This document shows positions 30,960 through 42,866 of a stretch of DNA of 64,000 nucleotides, piece by piece. Position numbers and translations under genes: made by a program. Numbering within the stretch: the stretch's first letter is position 1; each line of letters begins with the position of its first letter. Under the pieces are notes generated by a model. The model saw only the letters and a list, made by a program, of their open reading frames with translations, was not told the origin of the DNA and did no database searches. Where the stretch lies: NCBI GenBank assembly GCA_001931905.2, contig MSJI02000794.1, positions 103,848 through 167,847 on the forward strand, written 5' to 3'. This DNA is from Cladosporium sp. IMV 00045. Its lineage: Eukaryota; Ascomycota; Dothideomycetes; Cladosporiales; Cladosporiaceae.

Positions 30960-32582
30960 TTATTCGCTGTCGTCACTTGATGACATGTCCTCGTCTTCGT
31001 CCGATGAAGCACCCGCGTTCGCCTTCCCACCATTGGCTCCCGAAGCGGTTTTGCGCTGTGAACTCTCCAACAGCGCCTTACGTTCAGCTTGCAGCTTCTG
31101 TATCTTGCCAAAGCTAGCAGTTTGAACCCTCCTCAAGGCCTCTAGTTGCGATTTGAGCTCGGCATTTTGTTGTTGGAGATCTGGAGTGGCGGATGCCGTC
31201 ACGGGCTCGTCCAGAGCCATGAAGTCATCGAGCTGACTTGATTCCTCTTTGCTCTTGGTATCAACCTTGCCCTCAGTCTTCGCAGAAAGGGGCGGGCCAT
31301 GTCCCCATGCTGCCAGTTCGCTCAGACCCTCATCCAGCAGTTGAGCTGGCATAGACGTTCCAAACAATGCTTGAGAGAACAACGGCCCAGAAGCCTCGGA
31401 ATCATCAGTAAGGCTGCCCCTAAGTTGCGCGTTGATTGAATAGCTGCCAGGGATGGCGCCGCCGTTAGAACCGGTATCCTGGAAAGCACCAAATTTAGGC
31501 TTGACGACCACGTCGATGTGTAAAAGCTTAGATTTCTCGGACTCAAACCCAGAGACCGGGAGAAATTTCAAATTCGTCACTGGCCCTGGAAGAGGGCCTT
31601 GGGGCAAGAACGGCTTCATGTGCCCAGTGGCAATGTCCCAACCGATGATGGTGCCTGACTGATAGCCAGCGAGAACAGCGGTACCGTCAAATGACAATCC
31701 AAGGCTCAGTACAGCACCAGTCGAAGCATCAGGAGGCGACATAACCTTCGACCTGGGTTGCACTGGTGTCAAAGCATCGGATCCGTTCTGGATGCTATCG
31801 GCCTTTCCTGTGGCAGAGAGGAGGTCCACGCGCTGCACGCCACCATTTTCATAGCTGACGTAGAAAGCGCGATCAGCCGGGTCTACAACCAGAGAAGTTG
31901 GTATAGCAGGGAGTAGAAATGTCCTGAGCACAGCGTTGGACTGGTAGTCCCAGACAAGGCAGGTCTTGTCCTTAGCGGCGGTGATCGCGATGTTCTGAAA
32001 GCTTGCACTATGCCCAAGAGCGAGAGCAATTACTGAAGCCCTGTGAGTTGTGAATGTTCGAAGAGGAGCGAGAGGCTGTACTCCATCGTTGGAGAAAGAT
32101 AGCAGCGCGGGAATCGACCAGACGTGACAAGTGGAATCCGCGGATGCCGAGACCAGAAAATTTGAGGCTGCATCTACAGCAAGTTGGTTGACGGCTTGCA
32201 GATGGGATTGCGCAGTAGTGATTTGTCGTCCAGTTGCGATTTCCCACAGGAAGATTCTCCCTTCGGTCGTGCCCAATACGAGCACAGCATCATCACAGGC
32301 CAATGCCAGGCAGGTAATGCGTTCAGTGAATGGGACGGTAGCTTCTTGATTGCCTTTCTCCCTGTTGTAAACATGCACGACTGCTTTCTCGGCCTGTGCA
32401 GCAAAAATATGCGTCGAGCTCACAGCCAAGCAGTTTGCTGGAGTGATGCTCTTCTTGAAGAGTGTCCGCTGCGTGCCAGAAGGCTGATATTCGTGGACAA
32501 AGATGGCAGCATCTTTGGCAACGCTTGTTCCAGTGGCCTTAAAGGGCGCGCCTATAGCGGCGACAAGATGCTCGGAGAGCAT
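30960..32582 (-). CDS. IPI3: Pre-rRNA-processing WD40 protein Ipi3, copy B (540 aa)
   Basis: Frame from ATG at 32582 to a stop at 30960, the same length as copy A. WD40 blades, the C-terminal coiled coil and the acidic Ser/Asp tail are all kept. Two copies of an essential ribosome-biogenesis gene are unusual in a haploid fungus. Clustered substitutions around APLRTFTTHRASVIALALGH, in a blade edge, are the most diverged spot. Both copies look translatable. Confidence 0.85.
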   Translation of the reverse strand: MLSEHLVAAIGAPFKATGTSVAKDAAIFVHEYQPSGTQRTLFKKSITPANCLAVSSTHIFAAQAEKAVVHVYNREKGNQEATVPFTERITCLALACDDAVLVLGTTEGRIFLWEIATGRQITTAQSHLQAVNQLAVDAASNFLVSASADSTCHVWSIPALLSFSNDGVQPLAPLRTFTTHRASVIALALGHSASFQNIAITAAKDKTCLVWDYQSNAVLRTFLLPAIPTSLVVDPADRAFYVSYENGGVQRVDLLSATGKADSIQNGSDALTPVQPRSKVMSPPDASTGAVLSLGLSFDGTAVLAGYQSGTIIGWDIATGHMKPFLPQGPLPGPVTNLKFLPVSGFESEKSKLLHIDVVVKPKFGAFQDTGSNGGAIPGSYSINAQLRGSLTDDSEASGPLFSQALFGTSMPAQLLDEGLSELAAWGHGPPLSAKTEGKVDTKSKEESSQLDDFMALDEPVTASATPDLQQQNAELKSQLEALRRVQTASFGKIQKLQAERKALLESSQRKTASGANGGKANAGASSDEDEDMSSSDDSE

Positions 32583-33066
32583 TTGAGATCGAGGCAAGAT
32601 TATTATTAGTTGATTGGTTATTTCCGAGTCCTCTACTAGAATCTGTCGAAGTCTTTCAATCTTCTTCTCAGAACGCGCTAGCCCGCTTTTGGCACTAGCT
32701 CCTTTCAAGCCTTCTGCCAGCGCCTCAGGTACAAGCGACTCTTCACCTTTCGTCTGACCTCATCTACTCCATTCTCGCATCAGACCTTGTTTCATAAAAT
32801 AAGATCATCTTGAACATGGATAAAAGAGTGACATTTCGGACATGCGGAGACACGTTGAATTTTGGGTATAGCCAAATCATCTACTTTCCACCAATCTCCA
32901 ATTATCCTTCAGAAATGCATTTAGCCGCAAACTCGGTATACTTTGAGCCCCTCCGTAAACGAAAGAACCGCAATGTGCAGATCGCATATAAAGTAGTATA
33001 GCACCCTGCAGTATCCCTCATGTACATGTAGTTGTAGCGCCAACAGCGATACTGGTTGAATTTTTC
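32583..33066. other. Divergent promoter region IPI3 / SGNH hydrolase (copy B)
   Basis: About 480 bp. TATAAA at 32987-32992 lies 80 bp before the hydrolase ATG, matching the TATA-like box of copy A. Confidence 0.5.
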
Positions 33067-34475
33067 ATGATGATTGGTTCAAGGTTACTCCAGCTTGTGT
33101 CTCTTGCAACATGTGTGCTGCCGACATTGGCGTCTCCAGCTCCTCAAGGCAATAATGACAAGATCACCCCCAAACCGCGAGATGGTCATTGGGTCGACAC
33201 ATGGGCCTCTATGCCCCAGTTGACGGAACCCAACAACTTGCCGCCACCACCATTCGTAGGTCTTCTGAAAGTCCACTTTCAAATGATCACATTCTAACAC
33301 TTCAATGTTCCTAGAACCAAACAGGCCTCGTCTTCGCAGACTCCACGATCCGCCAAACCCTGCACATGTCCATTGGCGCCGAGCAGATCCGCATCCGCAT
33401 CTCCAACGCCTTCGGACTGACCGACCTACCCATCACGAAAGCCACAATCGCCTACCCCGTCGCAGGCAACGGCTACAACAAAACCGGCTCGCCCATCATC
33501 GACACCGACTCCCTGCAAACCCTCAGCTTCAGCGGCAACGGCTCCATCACGATCCCCAACGGCGCTCTCGCCGTCTCCGATCCTCTGAACTTCCCCATCG
33601 CACCGGAGTCTATCATCTCTATCACAATCTACCTCGCCACCGGCCAGACGACGAACGCCATAACGTCGCACCCAGGCAGCCGTACCGGCTCCTGGATCAC
33701 AGCAGGCGACCACACGACATCTCGCAACTTCACAGACGCAAGCACAGTCGAGTCGTTCCACTGGTACTTCCTCTCTGCGGTGGAAGCCTGGTCGCCACGC
33801 TCTGCGGGCGCCTTGGCAATCGTAGGCGACTCCATCACCGATGGACGAGGCAGCTACAACAACGCCAACGGACGCTGGCCGGACTTGCTTTACGCTCGCA
33901 TGCGCGGTAAGGGTTCCACGAAGAACATCGGCGTCATCAACCAGGCGGCAGGCGGTAACAGGATCCTCTACGACGGTCTGGGTCCCAATGCTCTGGGCCG
34001 CATTGACCGCGACGTGCTGGCGCACAGCGGCATCAAGTACGCCATGGTGTTCGAGGGCGTCAACGACATTGGCACGACGGCCGACGAAATCACCGCGCAG
34101 ACGCAGACGGGCGATAGGATCATCCAGGCATACAAACAAATGATCACGCGCGTACATGCGCATGAGATTCCGTTTTTCGGGGCCACCATCACGCCCTTTG
34201 GCTGTTATAATAGCACGCTGCAAGCTTACTCGACTCCCCTGAGAGAGCAGACGAGGTTGCGTGTGAATGACTGGATTAGGAACAGTGGGGCGTTTGATGC
34301 AGTTTTGGACTTTGATCTGATTCTCCGTGAATCAAAGAATGCAACGCAGATGGATGCCGCGTATGATTCGGGTGACTGTCTGCATCCTGGTCCGGCGGGA
34401 TATAGGCGGTTGGCGGAGGAATTTCCATTGGATGTATTCGGGAAGTTCAGGAACGGTGTGAGTGGGTTTGAGTGA
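33067..34475 (+). CDS. Secreted SGNH/GDSL hydrolase, copy B (449 aa, 2 exons)
   Basis: Exons 33067-33255 and 33315-34475. The second exon has the same length as in copy A (1161 bases) and differs at about 10 residues. The intron is 59 bp rather than 52. The start could be either of two adjacent ATGs (33067 or 33070). A signal peptide and all catalytic blocks (GDSITDG, GGNRIL, GVND, DCLH) are intact. Two secreted copies raise dosage of an extracellular esterase; the substrate is unknown. Confidence 0.9.
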
Positions 34476-34984
34476 GGTTGGTGTAAGCTGAAGAGCCGGT
34501 TACATGTACTAAATGTTGTTAGTCGCACGAATGAACGCACTGTTAGTATACGTATGTTCACGAGCGAGAAAAATTGTGCTGAGCCAGTGTCGTAGAATGG
34601 GTGTCGCAAAGAATTCATGTACCCTCGTTACCTTCTACGCAATCTTTTTTTTTTTTCAACGCCCCCTCATTCCTCTCATCCCATGCATAGCATTGTAAAA
34701 TCCAGAAGTTCCAGCAGTCCAGGCACATTGTGTGAAACAGCAGAAGAGGTTTGGGTCGGTTTTTTCTGGCGGAGCAGACGGCTGGCATTTGAACATGAAT
34801 GCTTTGCTGTTCGCTACATCCCCTCAGCTACTAAGCGAGTATCGTCCCCAAAAGCTGGCAGGCCTTGCTCTCGCTTTTACCATATCAAGCACCCGCTGCC
34901 TTTTTGCATCTTTGCCTCAAAGCATGCTCCAAACTCCATCATGCCCTTGCCGTTTGTCCCACCAATCGTCACAGAAAGAGTCGC
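34476..34984. other. 3' to 3' spacer, copy B
   Basis: Counterpart of 8586-9098. No gene seen. From about 34763 it is nearly identical to copy A. Confidence 0.55.
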
Positions 34985-35495
<511 letters not shown>

Positions 35496-35933
35496 TGTGT
35501 CGGTGTTGGGCGAGGGTCACTGGTCGGGTCCGTCGGTATCGTCGTCGCTGGTGTAAAGTCCTTCAAGCCTTTGCCTCGACGTGCGCTTGCGACTCTCCGC
35601 TGTCGAAAAGTTTACCCGAAGTGGGCGAGCATTAGTGCGTTATGCCAAGGCTGTTGATGCCTGAGGTTGGAGGGCTTGCCGGCTTCGAGGTTCAGGCTTC
35701 ACGCTCTGCACATTCTATTGCGATAATATTTTTAATAAATAATTTAATCTCGTTGGCTAGTCCAAGTTGTACCAGACTATGCTACGCAAATGGTACGAAG
35801 TCATGGCTGCTATAAGTTTCAAAGCAGCCTGGATCGCCATCTATAGGTACCATCTATTATCCAAGCCAGCGACAATCCGGCTATCGCGCCTCAATTGACC
35901 TGCCACAAATCGGAATGCCATGTATCTATACAT
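35496..35933. other. Intergenic, 0.44 kb
   Basis: RPL37 promoter side and SDR 3' side. No further gene seen. An AT-rich patch lies near 35725-35750. Confidence 0.5.
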
Positions 35934-36682
35934 CTACTCGTGAATCTCGATCTCACGCTCCCAGCTTCCTCTCGGCTGCTTGTATAGCTTGTACGCCTGC
36001 TCGGCAATGTTGACAGGGCTGAGGTTCGGCTTGTCCGGATGCACAATGCCTCCCACGCTGAGCAAAGCGATGTGAACGTCCTTGCCATGTGTGGCGTTCA
36101 GAGAGAGAACAAGTGCGCGTTGAGCCGACTTGACCATGGACAGAGAGACAAGCTGCGGCAACGGCTCCTTGTAGAGCTGCGTGGTGCTTGTGACGATGAG
36201 TGAAGGGTGGCTGTCTTCAGGTGCTTGCTTCAAGAGTGGGATGGCCCATTTTGCCGTCTCGTAAAGACCCAGGTTGGTGAGCTGTGAAGTGTTAGCGTGT
36301 GGCCATTCGTAATATTGAGGTACCCCGGCAGTCATACCCTGAAGTCTGCCTCAATCGCCTCCGTGCTCTCCTCAAGAGGTGGCTGGCCGGCGACTCTGGC
36401 TGGGTTGAAAAGTACACATTCCAGAGATCCGAAAGACTCGATCTCTTTGAACGTGCTGTTAAGCTGCTTAAAGTCGGCGAGATCACAAGCCCAGGTCTTG
36501 ACACGGCAGCTGTAACCGCGCTCCTGGATTGCATCGAGGACTCTGTCTTCATCTTGAGCCAGGCGTTCCTTGTTCCTTGAGACGAGAGCCACATGCGTGA
36601 ACCCGCGAACAGAGAAGACTTGAGCTACTGAAAGGCCAATTCCGGGGCCAGAGCCGAGAATGACGAGTGTCTTGCCAGCCAT
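35934..36682 (-). CDS. Short-chain dehydrogenase/reductase-like protein lacking catalytic Tyr (230 aa, 2 exons)
   Basis: Exons 36682-36338 and 36281-35934, 56-bp intron. The Rossmann start is MAGKTLVILGSGPGIGLSVA; the usual TGxxxGIG is GSGPGIG. The DLAD cofactor region and the Asn of FNPAR follow. The active-site strand reads IVTSTTQLYK and the helix SLSMVKSAQRAL keeps the Lys but has Leu where the YxxxK tyrosine should be. Many fungal SDR-like proteins of this length share that loss. It may bind NAD(P) without classical reductase activity. A longer in-frame N-terminal extension was rejected in favour of the Met directly before the Rossmann strand. Confidence 0.8.
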
Positions 36683-37108
36683 TTTCGGGATTACTTTGTT
36701 TCTGTTGTTGAGTGTATTGCTGTTCTGGTTTAACGTTGCAGTAAATCTGTTATGTGTAAAAAGAAAAAAAAAAATGGCCACTATATATTGAAGGTTACAG
36801 AGAGCTTATAATCTCCAATTTGTCATTACGACGGCTGGACGGTTGACTCTTCCGTGACCTTTAGCCGAGCCGAGGGCTCAGCTGAGCCTCCCGAGCGCTC
36901 AGCCGAGCTGTCAGCAGCTCGCGCTTCATCATCCTCTCCGCAAATCGATGTCAGCCTGAACACCAAACTGCTGCAATGCAAGCCACCACATTTGATGCAT
37001 GTGACGCTTACCTTTCACAAGACAAGCTCGAGATAACACTCTTCAGCCATTTTCTCCATGCTGTAGACACAATATCAAGTACACAAAATCACAACAGCAT
37101 AACGAAAA
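36683..37108. other. Divergent promoter region, SDR / SnoaL-like
   Basis: About 425 bp. It contains GAGC-type direct repeats near 36865-36920 (alternating GAGCC/GAGCT words) and nothing coding. Confidence 0.45.
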
Positions 37109-37564
37109 ATGTCACCCTCAAAGCGAAGACAAACCGCCCTCTCCGTCGTCTCAGCCTTCAACAACATGGACATCGAAGGCATCATTTCACACCGCGCCCC
37201 CTCCTGTATGCGCCACATCCTACCCTCAAACCTCAACATTGCGCCAACGAACAACACCCAGTACGCAGAGCACCTGCAAAAGCTCATTCCCATCTTCTCA
37301 AACTTCGATCTCACGGTGCAGGACATCGTCGAAGACAGGGAGGCCCGCCGAATCGTGATGTGGTTGAAAGCTCGCGCCGACACGCTCGCGGGCGAGTATG
37401 TCAACGAGTACATGTGGACATTGGATTTTGACGAGACGGGAGAGAGGATTGTCAGCATGCATGAGTTTGTTGACACTGTGGTCAACAGAGATTTTTGGCC
37501 CAAGTTGTCGAAAGCGATGAAGGAGTATCGGGCCGCACAGATGGCTGCCAATGAGTACATGTGA
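37109..37564 (+). CDS. SnoaL/NTF2-like protein (151 aa)
   Basis: Intronless frame from ATG at 37109 to TGA. The opening helix ALSVVSAFNNMDIEGIISHRAP, loop PSNLNIAPTNN, helix YAEHLQKLIPIF and the closing beta strands (DLTVQDIVED, RRIVMWLKARA, EYMWTLDFDETGERI) give the cone-shaped NTF2-like fold of the SnoaL family, with the typical F/W-D-E-x-G-x-I strand. Such small proteins are common in fungi; the reaction, if any, is unknown. Divergent from the SDR at 36682. Confidence 0.75.
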   Translation: MSPSKRRQTALSVVSAFNNMDIEGIISHRAPSCMRHILPSNLNIAPTNNTQYAEHLQKLIPIFSNFDLTVQDIVEDREARRIVMWLKARADTLAGEYVNEYMWTLDFDETGERIVSMHEFVDTVVNRDFWPKLSKAMKEYRAAQMAANEYM

Positions 37565-37873
37565 GGTGTTGTGCTTTCATGACATGATGCGGTTGGCTCA
37601 CAGCACAGTTCTTTTAGAAATCAAGTTCATGCACCCAATACTTTCTTCTGAAGCGTTAATCATCATGCTTCAGCTCTAGTATGAATTTTCATTACTGTCT
37701 AATATTTGAAGCACCGTTTCGAAGTTAATGAGAGCCATTTGAGACATGAAACCACGCAGCTGCAACTGCGTCAGCGGTCTCAAGATGAAGTTCTGTTTCG
37801 AAGATTGCTGGAATATCTAGGAACCCGCCTTATCGAACGCGGCGTCCTGAATCGCCACCCAGCTAGACCCCAA
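37565..37873. other. Intergenic, 0.31 kb
   Basis: Convergent 3' ends. Nothing recognised. Confidence 0.45.
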
Positions 37874-38703
37874 TCAAAGAGGGTACGCACTCGCCAAATT
37901 GTTCTCAAAATTCGCATCCTTGAACGGCACATTTGCCGAACCAAAGTCAGTGTCCTGGAGCGCATTCTGTGCGGCAGTGGGCAGACTCTCCCACGCGATG
38001 AGAGGCTGCTGGCCGCCCTGAGAGTCCGTGAAACCAAGCCTGAGAAGTGGGTCAGTAAACCGTATCACACTGCCAAGCTTGGAGAAGAGGAAGGCAACTT
38101 ACTGGTGATTCACCGGCCACGGGCTAAAGTATCTAAGCAGCACTCCATCGCCACTCAAGCTAGGCGAAGTGGTCGTATCGAAATCGCCATGCGCAGACGC
38201 AGCAGCGCCGACGAGAGTCGCGCTGGTGGATTCCGACGACAGCCAGACGACAGCACCCTCCCAGTCGTGGCGATGTCCGAGCTCGGTCGAAGGAGAGTCC
38301 TTGGGCATGTACCAGGCGTACATGATGGCGAAGTTGCCGTTGTAGGTGCCGCCGCGGGCGTAGACCTGGCCTGGGCTGCTGTCACAATCGGAGGAGGCAC
38401 CGCCAGAGGGGTTCAGACCGGCGCTGGTGAAGACGTTAGCACGTGGTGAGGGCTAGTATTGGAATTCAAGGTGCATTACTTTGTGTTGCCGTTGCTGTCC
38501 ACGGCCGGGAATGGTACGCAGCCACCATCGATCTGCAGGTACGGCTTGTACTTCAGATACAACTCGCCACGGACGCCACTGGGGACGGTCTCTGGGAATT
38601 CGACCACGGCATCATGGTTGATAGGATCGCGGCGCTCGACAGGCGCGGCAATAGATGCAACGGAGCAAAGAGCGAGTGTGATGAGCTGAGCGAGCGGTGC
38701 CAT
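37874..38703 (-). CDS. NLP family secreted protein (necrosis- and ethylene-inducing peptide 1-like, 236 aa, 3 exons)
   Basis: Exons 38703-38480, 38423-38103 and 38039-37874 total 711 bases in frame. ATG at 38703 begins a signal peptide (MAPLAQLITLALCSVASIAA). The family heptapeptide GHRHDWE is intact, as is the upstream AIMYAWYMPKDSP-type stretch. Two Cys (in IDGGCVPFP and SSDCD) place it in type 1. NLPs are secreted proteins, some of which damage plant plasma membranes by binding sphingolipids while others are non-cytolytic; activity cannot be judged from sequence. No breaks seen. Introns carry GTAATG and GTAAGT donors with CTAAC and CTGAC branch motifs. Confidence 0.9.
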
Positions 38704-39336
38704 GGCGGGCCAGTGAGCGAGTGACTTTTTCGGTGAAATGTAGCGAACTGAAAGAAAGATCAACGGCTTGAATGCGACTTATACTTAACGGCTTGCATCT
38801 TTGCATGGCCCCCTCAGCGATAACCTGCTTTTGGCGCCGGCGCGAGTTCTATCGTGAATGCATGTCGTTCGCTCGGTTGTCTTTTTCTCCATCAACCGAC
38901 CTAGTGCCTGCATACGTCGCTCCGCGAGCTCTAGGGCAGGCAATGCACGCACTGCACTAAACGTGCGGTATGCAGTATCCGCTGGTCTTCATTTTGGAAG
39001 CAGAGAGGCATGTCGACGTTGGCGACCGTTGTTCTTCATTTGAAGCCCCCACGTGCGCGGAACGAACGTTGTGACGACGCCTGTGATGATGAAACTCTCT
39101 AAGCGAGAGCCGGTAGTTCGATCTTAGTGGCTTGTGCCATGGTAGATCGCAGGAGTGGCAGGATCAAGTGCATGCAATTAATATCGGCATGTTGCCTGTT
39201 GTTGGACCTCGAAAAAGAAATTCTGCGTTGTCTCATGAAATAAGGCATTCGTCCGAATGAACGCTTGTCCGCCACAGAACACAAACTTTCCCCAAATATT
39301 GCGACCATTCCAATCGACCTCCTCAAACCCCACACT
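38704..39336. other. Intergenic, 0.63 kb
   Basis: NLP promoter and 3' flank of the Vps62-like gene. No gene or repeat recognised. Confidence 0.45.
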
Positions 39337-40464
39337 CTACCCATCCCTCTGCACCAAAATCTTCCTCACAATACAAAGAATTCCGTTATCAGGACACACC
39401 TTCTCTCTGTCCAAATCCTTATCCAAAGGCCCCGTCGGTCCATTCGTATACTGACAAAGGGCATCGATCCCAAGGACGCAATCCTGGCTTTCGTCGTCTT
39501 CCGGGTATTGCTGGTCGCCCCAGTGTCCAGTGAAGGAAAGCCAATTAATCGGATCTCTGGAAAGATGTCAGAACCAGCACAGCAGTTTGTCGGGAGTCGA
39601 GGTACTTACGCGGAGTTATAGGCAGCGAAGGTCTTGCTGTCTCTAGCGTAGGTATACCAATAAGCAGACAATGTCGGGTCGAGGAGAGGGCCCTTATCAG
39701 TATGGTCCTCGATGAGGCCTGCAGGCAGGTTGATGTTGGGGATACCATAGGCATGGGTGCCATCAGTAGCATAATTCGCGTGAGAGCCGTTGGAGCTGTA
39801 GACGACGGGCTGCATCGCACGTCAGCACAGTTTACTGGTAATGGTGAGGTGAGCTGCTCACCCTTAGTCCGTTGTCATATTTATCAACGGTCTCGTACTC
39901 GAACGCCTGACCGTTCGAATGCTGCGAGTACCAAATCGCCTTGGGAGTCTCATTCACAAAACGAATCATGTTGTGCTCCCAATCGCCGACATGGTTGCCG
40001 ATGTTGTGACCGACATACGTGCCGCCAAAGTCATAAGCGTAAAAATAGAAATAGAAAACATCGACTGTCCCATCGCCGTGATCATTGACGATGATTGCAC
40101 TGCTCACTGCGCCATCCGTCTTGCCATTCTCATTGTTCAAGACACCTCGAAGATACTCGGGATTTTGGTCAGGCTTTGTCTTTGATGTGAGATAAACGTT
40201 TTCACCACCTGAATCGTTGAGATTGGCGAGGTTGTCGAGTGTGAGCGGACTGGGCGCGTTATTGACGACTTGGAAGTCCACCTTGGGCTCAGTGTTTGCG
40301 AGCTGCGCGCTGATGTCCGAAGGCCAATATGGATCCTGCGTGTGTAAATATACTATGGGAGCGTATTCAATAATGAAAGAGGGGATACTATCGGGTGCCC
40401 GGTGGCGAAGGGCTCCCGAAGCGAGCGCAAGGTTTGCGCATACCAGAAGCGCGAAAAAAGACAT
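39337..40464 (-). CDS. Vps62-like secreted/vacuolar protein (340 aa, 3 exons)
   Basis: Exons 40464-39862, 39809-39610 and 39556-39337 give 1023 bases in frame. Start at 40464 begins a signal peptide (MSFFALLVCANLALASGA). The core motifs APIVYLHTQDPYWPSDI, FYFYFYAYDFGG and GNHVGDWEHNMIRF, then HAYGIPN and INWLSFTGHWGDQQYP, match the Vps62 (vacuolar protein sorting 62) family. The NHVGDWEH motif is superficially like the NLP heptapeptide, but the rest of the protein is Vps62. Biochemical role is unknown. The C-terminal 50 residues carry paired Cys. Confidence 0.85.
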
Positions 40465-41229
40465 GCTGTAACTGAAAATAAAATTGGCAGGAGTAGTAGG
40501 TAGAGAATCAAAGCTCTTTTTGTTCAACCCACGTACATCTGCGTCAGTCAATACCTCGAGTGATCATGGTGATCGATCGTGAGGTGACCGGTTTGCGACC
40601 TCCTAGCGCAAGTGTGAACATACATGCAGCACTGGACCATAGCAACTTGCCAGCTGATACGTCAGAAGGAAGCGTTTGGACTAGAAGCGAAATCGCATGA
40701 CGGGAGAGAGACAGCGATACATATCACAGAGAGCCCATATGCGTATCTTGGAAAAGTATCGATTGATCAGACCATGACCTCGCTCAAGCGCACGCCTTAC
40801 TTGCAGCCAAGCTGATTGGCGGGTGTTGGGAACTGCTTACTAGGTGCACGTATCTGTTTGAAAGCTTGAGGAGTTCACAGCAACGGACAGGTGGTTGATC
40901 GCAAGTGTGCATGTGTGACAGTCTGTGTGTTATAATTGGTGTTGATATGTACGCGTGCTATGAGACCTCCCTCCCATAGCGAATGCAAGAAAGCGAAGTC
41001 AATTTTGCCCGCATCCAAGACAGAACCCCAAGCACAAGGCGAGGGTATCCCATCCTGGGGTATCAATTTGCCTCACATGACAAACGAGTCTCACATTAAT
41101 TAGGTAAGACGACGTATACTGAGGAGGGTATGGGTATCATGTTGAACAATCGCTTGCGCGGAAGAAAAGAAAGCAATACAAGAGGAAAAGAAGGGAAGCG
41201 GTGTACCCATCACAAGTCATGCACAACAA
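40465..41229. other. Intergenic, 0.77 kb
   Basis: Lies between the Vps62-like promoter and the 3' end of the Myb gene. Only short frames, none convincing. Confidence 0.45.
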
Positions 41230-42866
41230 TCAGGTCTGGCTTAACAGGTCCTCAACTGCAAGGAACCCGTGCCCACCAGTCCTGGTATCGCCTTCGAGGG
41301 ACTCAAAGTACTGCATCAAGGAAGGCAGCTCTAACTGGTCGTTGTCGGCGTTCGCAGATGTAATTGCGGCGAGTGAGGGCAGTGACGCTGTTGTATTGCC
41401 AGGGTTAGTGGTGATGGATGACTGGGGATAGACGGTGCCCGCAGTCCGATGAGGGGTAGAAGTTTCAACTTGAGTGGCCGTCGTCTCTTGCTGACTTGGC
41501 CGAGTGGTTTCGAAAGCCCAGTCTAAGATGCCACGATCAAGGACTAGTGGCTCAGTGTCCAACTCTTCGTCATCAGCAGGCAGTCCAAAGAACACGTCGT
41601 TCGGTACATCGGGCAGAGAACTATGAATGGGTCTGTTCGCAGATGATGAATCCACGAATCGTGAGCTCGATTGTGCTGAGCTCTGCGGTGCCGAAGTTTG
41701 GTTGGCATCACACAAGTTGTTGTCCTTGCCACTGGCCACACGACTCTCCTGCGGATCATCGTCCGGCGAGCCGCGATCAGGAGGACGAGGGAAGACTTCT
41801 GGACGAGGCGCTAGTCCAACACTGCTGTATTCCTGAGGGAAGCGTACCCGAAATCGATCTCTGAGATCTGTTGAAGTCCGCTCTGACAGAATTGACTCGT
41901 CTTTCAGGATAGCTGCCCAAGACTTGCCATGCTTGCGAAAGCCTCGTAGGAGGGCATCATCTTGTTCTTCGGTATAGGCGCGCCTAGCCCGGCGGCTGAC
42001 TTTTTGAAAAGTGCCTTCGATGCCCATTTGAGCCAGCTCCGATGCGCTCTTGCGGTCGTTGCGGTAGGTTTGGGTCCTCGGCTTGGGCAGTGCTTCGCCA
42101 TCCTGTACAGGTGGTCGCGTTTTTGGTTTTCTGTAGTGCTCTGGACAGCAAACCCGGAACCTATCCTTGAGGTCTAGTGCAGTTCGGCGATCAAAGCTGT
42201 AATCCTCGCACTTCAGAATTTTAGTCCAGCTGCCTATCCCAAACCTGACGACTCCTTTCAATAGATCTGCAGTTTCCTCGTCGGACCATTTGTTCTTAGC
42301 GGTTTTGCCGTTCTTGGTGTTGCTGCGGACTTAGAAGGCGCTGCTGCAGGATCGACAGATTTTCCAGTGCTTGTCGTCCTACCAGGGTCGACAGCACTAG
42401 CAGCGTTCCTTGATTCATCCCCCAAGTCGTTGACAGCCTGGTCCTCTTGCCGGGGTTGTTGGACATTGATGGAAGGTAAAAGTCCAGCATTAGGTGGTGG
42501 TTGATGCAGCCCACTCAAGGTCGGCGGTAATCTACGCCTCCTCTCTCTGGGACCACCAGCCGATCTCACAGGCAGCTTTGGCAGTGAAGGCAAGTCTCGA
42601 GCTTGGCTGTTGCCACTGCTTCGACTGGGGCCATCATCATCCTGCCGAAGCCGTTTTGCAGTCGCTTCACCAGCAGCGTCCCGAGGGATCGTGTCCAGCA
42701 GAAGGCGGCGTAGGCCGTGCGTATATGCATTGTGCAAATGCGTAGAGCCATGCAAAGGGTGATTGGGTGGTGCAGCTAGCGGCTCGACGGGGTTGGGACG
42801 ATTGATGAAATCTAGAGATGTCGGCGGATATGCCTGAATGTCTTTGTTTTGTTGGTTAGAAGCCAT
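41230..42866 (-). CDS. Two-Myb DNA-binding protein, Teb1/Tay1-like (about 527 aa)
   Basis: The N-terminal half (ATG at 42866) and the Myb half lie in different frames. A 53-bp intron 42382-42330 (donor GTAGGA, acceptor TAAG) joins them in frame; one lost base in the CCAAG near 42315 would do the same, so the junction is uncertain. The first Myb starts KWSDEETADLLKGVVRFGIG and ends DLKDRFRV; the second is RRAYTEEQDDALLRGFRKHG ending DLRDRFRVRF. The DLKDRFR third helix resembles the telobox (VDLKDKWR) of telomere-repeat binding Mybs. Two tandem telobox-type Mybs near the middle is the arrangement of Schizosaccharomyces Teb1 and Yarrowia Tay1. The C-terminal 250 residues are Ser/Thr/Asp-rich. 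Nuclear. Confidence 0.72.

Noticed and set aside
39832..40551. NLP assignment for the gene with NHVGDWEH
   Set aside because: Only that short motif resembles an NLP; the remaining motifs and the three-exon protein fit Vps62.
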